DNA from: an uncultured Catenibacterium sp.
GTDB lineage: Bacteria; Bacillota_I; Bacilli_A; Erysipelotrichales; Coprobacillaceae
Assembly: GCF_900540665.1 (NCBI RefSeq)
Contig: NZ_UQGV01000048.1
Coordinates: 1-17,641 of the forward strand
Reading direction: 5' to 3'
Length of the DNA: 17,641 nt
The position numbers and the translations under genes are program-made. Below, piece after piece: positions 1 through 5,866 of this stretch. The notes beneath the pieces are model-generated. The model did no database searches and was not told the origin of the DNA. It worked only from the letters and a program-made list of their open reading frames with translations. Position 1 is the stretch's first letter. Each line of letters starts with the position of its first letter.

Positions 1-83
1 CTAATAACTGATTCACTGCCATCTAAGTACCTTCTACATATTTCAATTTTTTGTTCTTTAGAAAACTTGCTTTTTCTTCCCAT
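1..83 (-). CDS. IS3-type transposase OrfA, N-terminal fragment
   Basis: Only the first 27 codons are in the window, beginning MGRKSKFSKEQKIEICRRYL and continuing with DGSESVI. This basic start followed by a helix of a helix-turn-helix (Lys/Glu-rich, then I-x-x-C-R-R-Y-L-x-G) is typical of IS3/IS150 OrfA proteins, which bind the element's ends. The start is supported by GAGGAGGT eight bases upstream on the minus strand. The gene runs off the left edge, so intactness of the full transposase cannot be judged. Confidence 0.7.
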   Translation of the reverse strand, partial: MGRKSKFSKEQKIEICRRYLDGSESVI

Positions 84-123
84 AATAAAAACCTCCTCAG
101 CAAACAGTGCTTTTAATTATTTA

Positions 124-143
124 CACTGTCTACTGGGAGGTCA
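124..143. repeat. Terminal inverted repeat of the IS3-like element
   Basis: On the minus strand this reads TGACCTCCCAGTAGACAGTG and lies about 40 bases upstream of the transposase start, as expected for a left terminal repeat. The outer boundary is placed at 143 because IS3-family ends begin with TG. The partner repeat is outside the window. Confidence 0.5.
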
Positions 144-158
144 TCATATCACCATGCG

Positions 159-1097
159 CTATTTTTTGTACTTATAGAATCCTTCACCGGTACTATATCC
201 TAATTTTCCTTGATCAATATAAGACTTCAACATCTTATGCATACCTTTGAAATTATAAGGAGCTAAGAAGCCAGGAATCTTTACATACATACCAACAATT
301 TCATAAGCAGTCTTTAAACCTACTGTATCAAGAATCTGGAAAGGTCCTTTAGGTGCTCCTGTACCTAAAGTCCATGCTTTATCAATACTTTCAGGATCAG
401 AAATACCATTGACCATTAAATCCATACCTGAGAATAATAATGGAATTAACATAGAGTTTAATAAATATCCTGATTTTTCTTTTTTGACAGGTAATGGAAT
501 CATTCTAATTTCTTTCGCAAATTTCATAATCTCATCGAAATAAGCCTTATTTGTTTTATCCTGCATCATCACTTCTGTCATATTATTCTTCCAGATTGTA
601 TTTGCAAAATGTAAGGCAAGGAATTTATCAGGTCTGCCAGTAAATTTAGCTAATTTACTAGGAAGCATAGTAGAAGAGTTTGTCACTAGTATTGTCTTTT
701 CAGGAAGTAGGGGAGCCATCTTTGTATAGACATCTTTCTTTGCTTCCATATTTTCTGTCATAGATTCAATGACTAAATCAGCATCTTTGACTGCTGTCTT
801 CATATCAAGCTCTAGCTTGATTGTAGAATAAGCACGTTCTACTTTCTCTAGACAGTTCTCTTTATCAAAATCATCATATCCTGCAATACCCATACACCAT
901 GTATTGATTGACTTATCAATATCCATGAGGTTAATCGCATCAATATAAGACTGCTTGATAGAATCAAGTTTGGGTTGTGTACGTCCAATACTGCCTTCAC
1001 TTCTTAACCAGATTGTTACATCAAAACCACAATATGCTGCCTGGAATGCAATCTGTGATCCTAGAACGCCACCACCCATAATAGTAATGTTTTTCAT
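159..1097 (-). CDS. 3-hydroxyacyl-CoA (3-hydroxybutyryl-CoA) dehydrogenase
   Basis: This is a cytosolic NAD(H)-dependent dehydrogenase of the HAD/Hbd family, interconverting 3-hydroxyacyl-CoA and 3-ketoacyl-CoA. The 312 residues match the usual length of about 280-315. The N-terminal Rossmann fold carries GGGVLGSQIA at 8-17. The catalytic region has E-S-M-T-E-N near 111-116, N-S-S-T-M at 140-144 and the catalytic His in A-L-H-F-A-N at 161-166. The C-terminal dimerization domain starts near 205 (GYLLNSMLIP) and includes GPFQILDTVGL at 251-261. ALHFANTIW differs from the LHFFNP of classical clostridial Hbd and resembles stand-alone lactobacillal homologues, so the natural substrate is uncertain. 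No crotonase or thiolase genes are adjacent. AAAGGAGAA precedes the ATG. The gene is alone behind a Rex-like operator, and an IS sits 15 bases past its stop, where a terminator would be expected. Confidence 0.9.
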   Translation of the reverse strand: MKNITIMGGGVLGSQIAFQAAYCGFDVTIWLRSEGSIGRTQPKLDSIKQSYIDAINLMDIDKSINTWCMGIAGYDDFDKENCLEKVERAYSTIKLELDMKTAVKDADLVIESMTENMEAKKDVYTKMAPLLPEKTILVTNSSTMLPSKLAKFTGRPDKFLALHFANTIWKNNMTEVMMQDKTNKAYFDEIMKFAKEIRMIPLPVKKEKSGYLLNSMLIPLLFSGMDLMVNGISDPESIDKAWTLGTGAPKGPFQILDTVGLKTAYEIVGMYVKIPGFLAPYNFKGMHKMLKSYIDQGKLGYSTGEGFYKYKK

Positions 1098-1121
1098 GTT
1101 ATTCTCCTTTCAGGTATGAAT

Positions 1122-1149
1122 GAAGCAGAAGAATGACTTCTTCTGCTTC
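1122..1149. repeat. Perfect 12-bp inverted repeat in the dehydrogenase leader
   Basis: GAAGCAGAAGAA and TTCTTCTGCTTC flank the four-base loop TGAC. The repeat lies between the predicted promoter and the ribosome binding site of the dehydrogenase gene, so the mRNA leader would fold into a strong hairpin ending about 11 bases before the AAGGAG. No T-run follows on either strand, so it is not a standard terminator. It may be an mRNA-stabilising hairpin or a protein-binding site. Confidence 0.6.
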
Positions 1150-1181
1150 ACTACTACCTTTTCAAACATCATCTAATTTTA

Positions 1182-1209
1182 ATTATAACGATAAAATGAA
1201 GATTATCTA
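1182..1209 (-). promoter_or_regulatory. Predicted promoter of the dehydrogenase gene
   Basis: On the minus strand a perfect -10 box TATAAT (1187-1182) is preceded, 16 bases upstream, by TAGATA (1209-1204), a four-of-six match to TTGACA. It lies just downstream of the Rex-like operator. Confidence 0.5.
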
Positions 1210-1216
1210 CTAGACT

Positions 1217-1234
1217 TTGTGAAAAACATCACAA
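1217..1234. promoter_or_regulatory. Rex-like (NADH/NAD+ sensing) operator
   Basis: The site TTGTGAAAAACATCACAA is an 18-bp imperfect palindrome with perfect outer arms TTGTGA/TCACAA. It differs from the published Rex consensus TTGTGAA-N4-TTCACAA at one position. It sits immediately upstream of the -35 of the dehydrogenase gene. Rex commonly represses NADH-consuming fermentation genes in Firmicutes, including hydroxybutyryl-CoA dehydrogenases, which suits this position. The rex gene itself is not in the window. Confidence 0.65.
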
Positions 1235-1260
1235 TTTCTTACAAACATATCACATTGTAC

Positions 1261-1287
1261 AAAAAAATCCCGCATGTAGCGGGATTT
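1261..1287 (-). terminator. Terminator of the yugI-pgi operon
   Basis: On the minus strand the arms AAATCCCGC and GCGGGATTT enclose a five-base loop, and the second arm runs straight into seven T residues (A residues at 1261-1267 on the plus strand). It lies eight bases past the pgi stop. Confidence 0.9.
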
Positions 1288-1294
1288 CTTCTTA

Positions 1295-2575
1295 TTAATA
1301 TCCAGGTTTACCTAAAAGCTTAAACATATTCTTCTTATAAACTTCAACACCTGGCTGGTTGAATGGATTAACACCTAATAGGTAAACACTCATTGCACAA
1401 GCCTTTTCGAAGAAGTATACCATATAACCGAAGCTATATGCATCAACACGATCAAGAGTGATCTGGATGTTAGGTACGTTACCAACATTTACATGGGCAT
1501 CAATAGTACCTTCACATGCTTTCTGGTTAACATAATTAACTGTCTTACCAGCTAAGTAGTTTAAACCATCTAAGTTTTCTGCATCACTAGGGATTTCTAA
1601 GTCCATCTGAGGTTCTTTGATCTTTAATACAGTTTCAAATAAAACCTTAGAACCTTCCTGGATGAACTGTCCTAATGAATGAAGGTCAGTTGAGAAAGTA
1701 CCACTTGTAGGTAAGATACCTTTTCCTTCTTTACCTTCAGATTCACCAAATAACTGTTTCCACCATTCAGCAGTCTGCTGTAACTGTAAGTTATAAGTTA
1801 CGAACATTTCAGCTGGATAACCAGCTTTTAATAACATCTGTCTTGCAACACCATACTGATAAGCATCGTTTGTAAGAAGATCTGGATTGTTATATTTATC
1901 CTGGGCATCTTTAGCACCCTTTAACATAGCATCAACATCGATACCAGCCATTGCGATAGGGAATAAACCTACTGCAGTTAATACAGAATAACGTCCACCG
2001 ATATCATCAGGAACTACGAATTCTGTATAACCTTCCTGGTCAGCTAAAGTCTTTAATGCACCCTTATGAGCATCTGTAGTAGCAACAATTCTTCTCTGAG
2101 CAACTTCTTTACCCTTAGTTTCTTCAAGTAATTCTTTGAAGATTCTGAAAGCAACTGAAGTTTCAGTAGTTGTACCAGACTTAGAAATAACGTTAATACC
2201 GAATTCTTTATCTTTTACATAATTCTTAACCTGTGCTAAATAAGTAGCAGAGAATGTATTACCAATATAGATAATCTGAACTTTATTTGTTGGATAAAGA
2301 CCATTGATTGCTTCAATAGCAGCTCTTGCGCCTAAATAAGAACCACCGATACCACAAACTAATAAAACATCAATTTCTTCAGATAATTCTGCAGCTTTTT
2401 TCTTAATGTTTTCTACTTCAGTCTTGTTGTAGTTAGTAGGTAAGTCAACCCATCCTAAAAAGTCGTTACCTGCTCCTGTTTTGTTGTGAATCATATCATG
2501 AACTTCTGCGACTCTGTCCTTATATGATTCCATGCTTTCTGTTAATTTAGCTAAACTTAAATCAACGTTGATCAT
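1295..2575 (-). CDS. pgi: Glucose-6-phosphate isomerase
   Basis: Cytosolic enzyme interconverting glucose 6-phosphate and fructose 6-phosphate in glycolysis. The 426 residues fit the short Firmicute form (about 445-450). Visible features are GIGGSYLGARAA at 75-86, the phosphate-binding SKSGTTTET loop at 131-139, signature DIGGRYSVLTAVGLFP at 191-206, the GESEGK stretch at 277-282 with the likely catalytic Glu, His299 in STDLHSLGQ, and the C-terminal signature GVNPFNQPGVEVYKKNMF at 401-418 with its catalytic Lys. The start is ATG at 2575, because AAAGGAGGA lies just ahead of it. An in-frame ATG 12 codons earlier lies inside the upstream gene and lacks that spacing. The ATG overlaps the TGA of the S1-domain gene (ATGA), indicating an operon with coupled translation. 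Confidence 0.97.
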   Translation of the reverse strand: MINVDLSLAKLTESMESYKDRVAEVHDMIHNKTGAGNDFLGWVDLPTNYNKTEVENIKKKAAELSEEIDVLLVCGIGGSYLGARAAIEAINGLYPTNKVQIIYIGNTFSATYLAQVKNYVKDKEFGINVISKSGTTTETSVAFRIFKELLEETKGKEVAQRRIVATTDAHKGALKTLADQEGYTEFVVPDDIGGRYSVLTAVGLFPIAMAGIDVDAMLKGAKDAQDKYNNPDLLTNDAYQYGVARQMLLKAGYPAEMFVTYNLQLQQTAEWWKQLFGESEGKEGKGILPTSGTFSTDLHSLGQFIQEGSKVLFETVLKIKEPQMDLEIPSDAENLDGLNYLAGKTVNYVNQKACEGTIDAHVNVGNVPNIQITLDRVDAYSFGYMVYFFEKACAMSVYLLGVNPFNQPGVEVYKKNMFKLLGKPGY

Positions 2576-2931
2576 ACATCTTCCTCCTTTGCGATTCCTC
2601 GACTGATCCATCGAGGCATCATTTCTCTTAGTGGATCAAACCCCTTAGGTGTCTCCACGATTGACTTTCTTTTGCGAAAACGTCTCTTTTTCGCGACTGC
2701 TTTTAAAGAAAGTCTTGCCTGGTGATGGACGCTATCTATATCAATGACTTTTACCTTAACCTGTTCTCCATAAAAGACAAATTGATTTACGTCACGGACA
2801 AATCCATCAGATATCTCTGATATATGGATCAGTCCGCTACTGCCATCAGGCAATAAAGCAAATGCACCATATGGTTGAATACCAGTAATGGTCACATCAA
2901 CAATGTCACCCACATGAACTTGATGTTCCAT
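2572..2931 (-). CDS. yugI: S1-domain RNA-binding protein (YugI/CvfD/GSP13 type)
   Basis: A 119-residue cytosolic protein with one S1 (OB-fold) RNA-binding domain at about 5-77, showing VGDIVDVTITGI, the PYGAFALLPDG turn, GLIHISEIS and VKVIDID followed by RLSLKA. A basic patch KKRRFRKRK lies at about 81-89, and the tail ends in PRWISRGIAKEEDV. Length and layout match YugI (general stress protein 13) of Bacillus and CvfD of streptococci, which associate with ribosomes and affect translation under stress. The exact RNA target is unknown. GGAGG lies six bases before the ATG. It is the first gene of a two-gene operon, its stop overlapping the pgi start by the ATGA junction, so the two proteins are co-expressed. 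Confidence 0.88.
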   Translation of the reverse strand: MEHQVHVGDIVDVTITGIQPYGAFALLPDGSSGLIHISEISDGFVRDVNQFVFYGEQVKVKVIDIDSVHHQARLSLKAVAKKRRFRKRKSIVETPKGFDPLREMMPRWISRGIAKEEDV

Positions 2932-2952
2932 TGCACGCCTCCAATCAACTGC

Positions 2953-2969
2953 ATTATAGCATAATTATA
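2953..2969 (-). promoter_or_regulatory. Possible promoter -10 boxes for yugI-pgi
   Basis: Two perfect TATAAT boxes lie on the minus strand at 2969-2964 and 2958-2953, 22-33 bases before the yugI start. No convincing -35 was found at the normal distance from either, so which one is used is unclear. Confidence 0.4.
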
Positions 2970-3114
2970 ATAGTGATAAAAGAATAGATAATAATAATTC
3001 TTTAATGTGAAAATTATATTCAAGTAGATGCATTAAGTATAGGTGTAATTAATCAGTTGTGAAATAAATATACTCAAAAAGAAGAATACTATTAATAAAA
3101 TATATTGTAATAAC

Positions 3115-3143
3115 TTTACAAAGAGAAAATAAAATGGTATAGT
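3115..3143 (+). promoter_or_regulatory. Promoter of the small membrane protein gene
   Basis: TTTACA at 3115-3120 and TATAGT at 3138-3143 are separated by exactly 17 bases, a near-consensus vegetative promoter. The start codon follows 44 bases later. The 256-bp gap from 2932 to 3187 otherwise shows nothing beyond AT-rich sequence. Confidence 0.7.
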
Positions 3144-3187
3144 TAGAGAATACTAACTTTAGAGGCGAAAAGAAATGGAAGGTTAAT

Positions 3188-3394
3188 ATGAAGAAAACAA
3201 ATATAGTTGTACTTGCTTTACTTATATTTATGACTCAAGTGCCAGTACTTGTTTATAACTATTACTTTATGTATGATGATGATAATATTCCTATAGAATA
3301 TAAATATGTTTTAGTATCTGTCGGATGGATGATTGTCGTACTCTATGTCATTCATTTCGTATTGGATTATATTAAAAATAACAGTGATGAATAA
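3188..3394 (+). CDS. Small two-helix membrane protein, unknown function
   Basis: I do not recognise this 68-residue protein. It starts with a short basic end (MKKTN), then a hydrophobic helix at about 6-24 (IVVLALLIFMTQVPVLVYN), an acidic loop with DDDN near 31-34, a second helix at about 40-61 (YVLVSVGWMIVVLYVIHFVL) and a polar tail KNNSDE. The first segment could be an uncleaved signal anchor. Both ends would then lie in the cytoplasm with the acidic loop outside. A GGAAGG ribosome binding site lies five bases before the ATG. The gene has its own near-consensus promoter and its own terminator, so it is a single-gene unit and probably real despite its size. Confidence 0.65.
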   Translation: MKKTNIVVLALLIFMTQVPVLVYNYYFMYDDDNIPIEYKYVLVSVGWMIVVLYVIHFVLDYIKNNSDE

Positions 3395-3399
3395 CGTTG

Positions 3400-3423
3400 A
3401 AGAACCCTCAGGGGTTCTTTTAT
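3400..3423 (+). terminator. Terminator after the small membrane protein gene
   Basis: The arms AAGAACCC and GGGTTCTT enclose the loop TCAG and are followed by a T-rich tail. It lies six bases after the stop codon. Confidence 0.85.
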
Positions 3424-3564
3424 TATGCTTGATAAGAATCATAGAATATATAGAAAAAATAGTGAATTATGCTTAAAAATGTGCAATCTAATAAAATTGT
3501 CTAATAAATAAGTATGTTTTTTAGCGATTCTATAGAGTATATCACTTTTCTTTTTTATTTTGTG

Positions 3565-3573
3565 TGTTATAAT
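3565..3573 (+). promoter_or_regulatory. Extended -10 promoter of the NifU-type gene
   Basis: TGTTATAAT is a perfect extended -10 element (TGn-TATAAT), 25 bases before the ATG. Transcription would start near 3580. No good -35 is visible, which extended -10 promoters can tolerate. The preceding 140 bases hold nothing else I can support. Confidence 0.6.
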
Positions 3574-3598
3574 GGTCAAGCAGAAGCGAGGTGAAATC

Positions 3599-3826
3599 AT
3601 GGAAGAAAAGATTGAAGCCATTAAGGAAGTCATTCATAAGTTGAGACCCTATCTACAAAGAGATGGTGGAGACTTAGAATTCGTTGATTTCAAAGACGGC
3701 ATCGTTTATGTACATATGCTTGGTGCATGTGCAGGATGCATGATGTTAGATTCTACTATTAAAGATGGTGTTGAACAGATTTTAATAGAAGAAGTCCCAG
3801 GCGTTATTGAAGTACAGGCAATTTAA
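3599..3826 (+). CDS. NifU C-terminal domain-type Fe-S scaffold protein
   Basis: A 75-residue cytosolic protein made of a single NifU C-terminal (Nfu) domain, which holds and delivers Fe-S clusters. Signature elements are LRPYLQRDGGDLEFV at 15-29 and the cluster-binding CAGC motif with Cys44 and Cys47, followed by STIKDGVEQIL. The length matches single-domain Firmicute homologues such as YutI. The start is set at the ATG at 3599, with GAGGTGA five bases upstream. A longer reading from TTG at 3560 would begin upstream of the likely transcription start. No SUF genes are adjacent. No terminator separates it from the metK riboswitch, so some read-through into metK is possible. A likely client is the radical SAM protein downstream, but that is inference. 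Confidence 0.9.
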   Translation: MEEKIEAIKEVIHKLRPYLQRDGGDLEFVDFKDGIVYVHMLGACAGCMMLDSTIKDGVEQILIEEVPGVIEVQAI

Positions 3827-3841
3827 TTAAATATTTTTATA

Positions 3842-3983
3842 CTCTTATTAAGAACCACACAGATGAGGATCGTTTTAAAGTGGTGGCAACCCTTATATAG
3901 AAGGTGCCTTGACCAAGCAAGTATTACTTGAACAATAAGAGGAAGCAGATTACTACGCTTTCCTCTTTGAGGAGAGCTTTTTT
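3842..3983 (+). promoter_or_regulatory. SAM riboswitch (S-box-like) controlling metK
   Basis: The aptamer closes with P1 arms CTCTTATT (3842-3849) and AATAAGAG (3934-3941). It shows the S-box core signals AAGA after P1, GGCAACC (3885-3891) and AAGGTGC (3901-3907), a P3 hairpin CCTT/AAGG and a P4 hairpin CAAGT/ACTTG (3918-3930). The expression platform has an intrinsic terminator at 3957-3983 and an antiterminator pairing AAGAGGAAGC (3937-3946) with GCTTTCCTCTT (3957-3967). That strand overlaps the 3' side of P1, so SAM binding should favour termination. The P2 region is short and lacks the usual GGAGGGA...GCCC pattern, so this is a divergent SAM-I or SAM-I/IV-type member. Its position before metK strongly supports SAM as ligand. 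Confidence 0.87.
3957..3983 (+). terminator. Riboswitch-controlled intrinsic terminator before metK
   Basis: GCTTTCCTC and GAGGAGAGC form a nine-pair stem (one G-U) around the loop TTT, followed by six T residues. It is mutually exclusive with the antiterminator described for the SAM riboswitch. Confidence 0.88.
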
Positions 3984-4005
3984 ATTACAGGAGGAAAAGA
4001 AGAAA

Positions 4006-5151
4006 ATGGAAAAGAACTTATTTACATCAGAATCTGTATCAGAAGGACATCCAGATAAGCTTTGTGATCAGATCAGTGATGCAATCTTAGATGAATGCTT
4101 AAGACAGGATAAGTATTCACGTGTCGCTTGTGAATGTTTCGCAACAACTAATTTATTAGTTATTGGTGGAGAAATCACAACTAATGCGAAAGTAGATTAT
4201 GAAGCAGTGGCCCGTGATGTAATGAGAAGAATCGGCTATACAGCTGAAGATTTAGGTATTGATGCTGATACTTGTGAAATTAAAGTTGTTATGGATACAC
4301 AGTCTAGTGATATCGCATTAGGTACAAATGTAGAAGTAGGTGGTGCTGGTGACCAGGGTATCATGTTCGGTTATGCCACTAATGAAACTGAAACATATAT
4401 GCCTTTACCAATCTCTATGGCGCATGAATTAGTACGTTATGCTAGTGAATTAAGACATAATGGTACATTCAAGCATGCAAGACCTGATATGAAATCACAG
4501 GTTACAATTGATTATACAGATGAAAATAATCCAAAGGTTGATACAATCCTTATGTCAATCCAGCATGATCCAGATTTCAATGAAGAAGAATTTAAGACAT
4601 TCATCAAAGAAAAAATCATGAAGGAAGTTGTAAGAAAACATCATATGAATGAAGACTACAAGGTCTTCATTAACCCAACAGGAAGATTTGTTATTGGTGG
4701 TCCTCATGGTGATACTGGTTTAACTGGACGTAAGATCATCGTTGATACTTATGGAGGAATGGCTAGACATGGTGGAGGCGCATTCTCTGGTAAAGACCCA
4801 TCAAAGGTAGATAGAAGTGCTGCTTATATCACTCGTTATATCGCAAAGAACATTGTTGCAGCAGGATTATGTGATCGTATTGAAATCCAGTTATCTTATG
4901 CAATTGGTGTTAAGGATCCTACAAGTGTGCATGTAGATACTTATGGAACTGGTAAGGTAGCTGATGAAGTCATCTTAGATGCAATCAAGAAAGAATTTGA
5001 TTTAACTCCTCAGGGTATCATCAATACATTAGATTTATTAAACCCAATCTATGGCCCAACAGCTGCTTATGGACACTTTGGTCGTACTGATGTTGAATTC
5101 CCATGGGAAAAATTAAATAAAGTAGAAGACTTAAAGAAATACTTAGCTTAA
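4006..5151 (+). CDS. metK: S-adenosylmethionine synthetase
   Basis: Cytosolic enzyme making S-adenosylmethionine from methionine and ATP. The 381 residues match the family length. It shows the N-terminal ESVSEGHPDKLCDQ with His15 and Asp17, signature GAGDQGIMFGYA at 113-124, the GGPHGDTGLTGRKIIVDTYG stretch at 231-250 and the glycine-rich GGGAFSGKD at 256-264. The start at ATG 4006 is chosen because MEKNLFTSESVSEGHPDK is the conserved beginning and GGAGG lies 11 bases upstream. An in-frame upstream extension would run through the riboswitch. Expression is very likely shut down by its own product through that riboswitch. The product feeds methylation and radical SAM enzymes such as the one encoded nearby. 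Confidence 0.98.
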   Translation: MEKNLFTSESVSEGHPDKLCDQISDAILDECLRQDKYSRVACECFATTNLLVIGGEITTNAKVDYEAVARDVMRRIGYTAEDLGIDADTCEIKVVMDTQSSDIALGTNVEVGGAGDQGIMFGYATNETETYMPLPISMAHELVRYASELRHNGTFKHARPDMKSQVTIDYTDENNPKVDTILMSIQHDPDFNEEEFKTFIKEKIMKEVVRKHHMNEDYKVFINPTGRFVIGGPHGDTGLTGRKIIVDTYGGMARHGGGAFSGKDPSKVDRSAAYITRYIAKNIVAAGLCDRIEIQLSYAIGVKDPTSVHVDTYGTGKVADEVILDAIKKEFDLTPQGIINTLDLLNPIYGPTAAYGHFGRTDVEFPWEKLNKVEDLKKYLA

Positions 5152-5177
5152 GAAGACATTAACGTCTTCTTTTTTTA
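5150..5177 (+). terminator. Terminator of metK
   Basis: AAGAAGAC and GTCTTCTT enclose a six-base loop and run into a T tract. The stem overlaps the last two bases of the metK stop codon. Confidence 0.85.
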
Positions 5178-5215
5178 TATTTTATGTCAAGAGTGTTTTT
5201 TTAGTTTTTTTTATG

Positions 5216-5221
5216 TATAAT
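5216..5221 (+). promoter_or_regulatory. Predicted -10 box of hpf
   Basis: A perfect TATAAT lies 36 bases before the hpf start, after a run of T-rich sequence. No clear -35 is present at the standard distance. Confidence 0.45.
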
Positions 5222-5257
5222 ATAGGTATAGAAAGAATTGTAAAGGAGGAATTAATT

Positions 5258-5794
5258 ATGAAAGTTATTGTCAGAGGTAAAAACGTTACAATTACAGATG
5301 CTATCGAGGATAAAATCACTAAAAAGTTAGCATTGCTCGACAAGTACTTCATCATGGGACAAGATGTGGAGGCTAAGGTTTTAATTAGAACTTACCCATT
5401 TGGTCAGAAAATTGAAGTTACAATTCCTACAGAGTATGTTCTTCTTCGTGCAGAAGAAACAAGTGATGATCTTTATGAAGCAATCGATTTAGTTATCGAT
5501 AAGCTAGAAAGACAGATCAGAAAGTACAAGACAAAGTTAAGTAGAAAGTCAAAGAATAATAAACTCGCTTTCAACATTAACACTTTAGAATCTCTTGAAG
5601 AAACTGAAGAAGAAGACGTTGTCGTTAAGACAAAAACAATTAATCCTAAACCAATGGACATGGAAGAAGCTATCATGCAGATGGAACTCATTGGTCATTC
5701 ATTCTTCGTTTATAAGGACATCGAAACTAATACTGTATGTGTTGTCTATAAACGTAGAGATGGTGGATACGGTCTTCTTGAAACAGAAGAATAA
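5258..5794 (+). CDS. hpf: Long-form ribosome hibernation promoting factor
   Basis: Cytosolic factor that pairs inactive ribosomes into 100S dimers during starvation or stationary phase. The 178 residues match the long form of Firmicutes. The N-terminal S30AE/YfiA domain spans about 1-95 (MKVIVRGKNVTITDAI, then KLERQIRKYKTK). A charged linker with an EETEEED stretch runs from about 100 to 125. The C-terminal dimerization domain covers about 127-175 (INPKPMDMEEAIMQMELIGH, FFVYKDIETN, VVYKRRDGGYGLLE). The start is the ATG preceded by AAAGGAGGA, since an ATG 45 bases upstream overlaps the -10 box. It forms a single-gene unit with its own terminator. Confidence 0.95.
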   Translation: MKVIVRGKNVTITDAIEDKITKKLALLDKYFIMGQDVEAKVLIRTYPFGQKIEVTIPTEYVLLRAEETSDDLYEAIDLVIDKLERQIRKYKTKLSRKSKNNKLAFNINTLESLEETEEEDVVVKTKTINPKPMDMEEAIMQMELIGHSFFVYKDIETNTVCVVYKRRDGGYGLLETEE

Positions 5795-5799
5795 TAAAG

Positions 5800-5829
5800 A
5801 AATCTGGCTTATTTGGCCAGATTTTTTTT
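5800..5829 (+). terminator. Bidirectional terminator between hpf and the radical SAM gene
   Basis: AAATCTGGC and GCCAGATTT form a nine-pair stem with a seven-base loop, followed by eight T residues on the plus strand. On the minus strand the stem is followed by TTTCTTTATTATT, so it can also end the convergent radical SAM gene. Confidence 0.88.
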
Positions 5830-5866
5830 GCGTTCTTGAGTAATTTTCTTTTTTCTTTTGTATATA

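Larger units (their letters stand above)
1..143 (-). mobile_element. IS3-like insertion sequence, end fragment
   Basis: This is the transposase-proximal end of an insertion sequence, cut off by the window edge. It holds the start of an OrfA-type transposase gene on the minus strand, its ribosome binding site, and an outer end reading TGACCTCCCAGTAGACAGTG on the minus strand. A TG-starting end with a GTAGACA-like core is common in IS3-family elements. The other end, the target duplication and the catalytic OrfB lie outside the window, so the family is inferred from one end only. The element abuts the 3' end of the dehydrogenase gene without breaking it. Confidence 0.65.

Noticed and set aside
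1122..1149. Leader inverted repeat as a terminator or attenuator
   Set aside because: No T-run follows on either strand and no alternative pairing partner was found.
3560..3598. TTG start extending the NifU-type protein by 13 residues
   Set aside because: The extension overlaps the TATAAT promoter and would precede the transcription start. The ATG at 3599 has a good GAGGTGA site.
3439..3633. Open frame of 64 codons on the minus strand
   Set aside because: It overlaps the promoter and start of the NifU-type gene, has low-complexity composition and no ribosome binding site.
5473..5843. Open frames inside and antisense to hpf
   Set aside because: They are out-of-frame readings of hpf, which is clearly the coding frame. 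None has a supported start.
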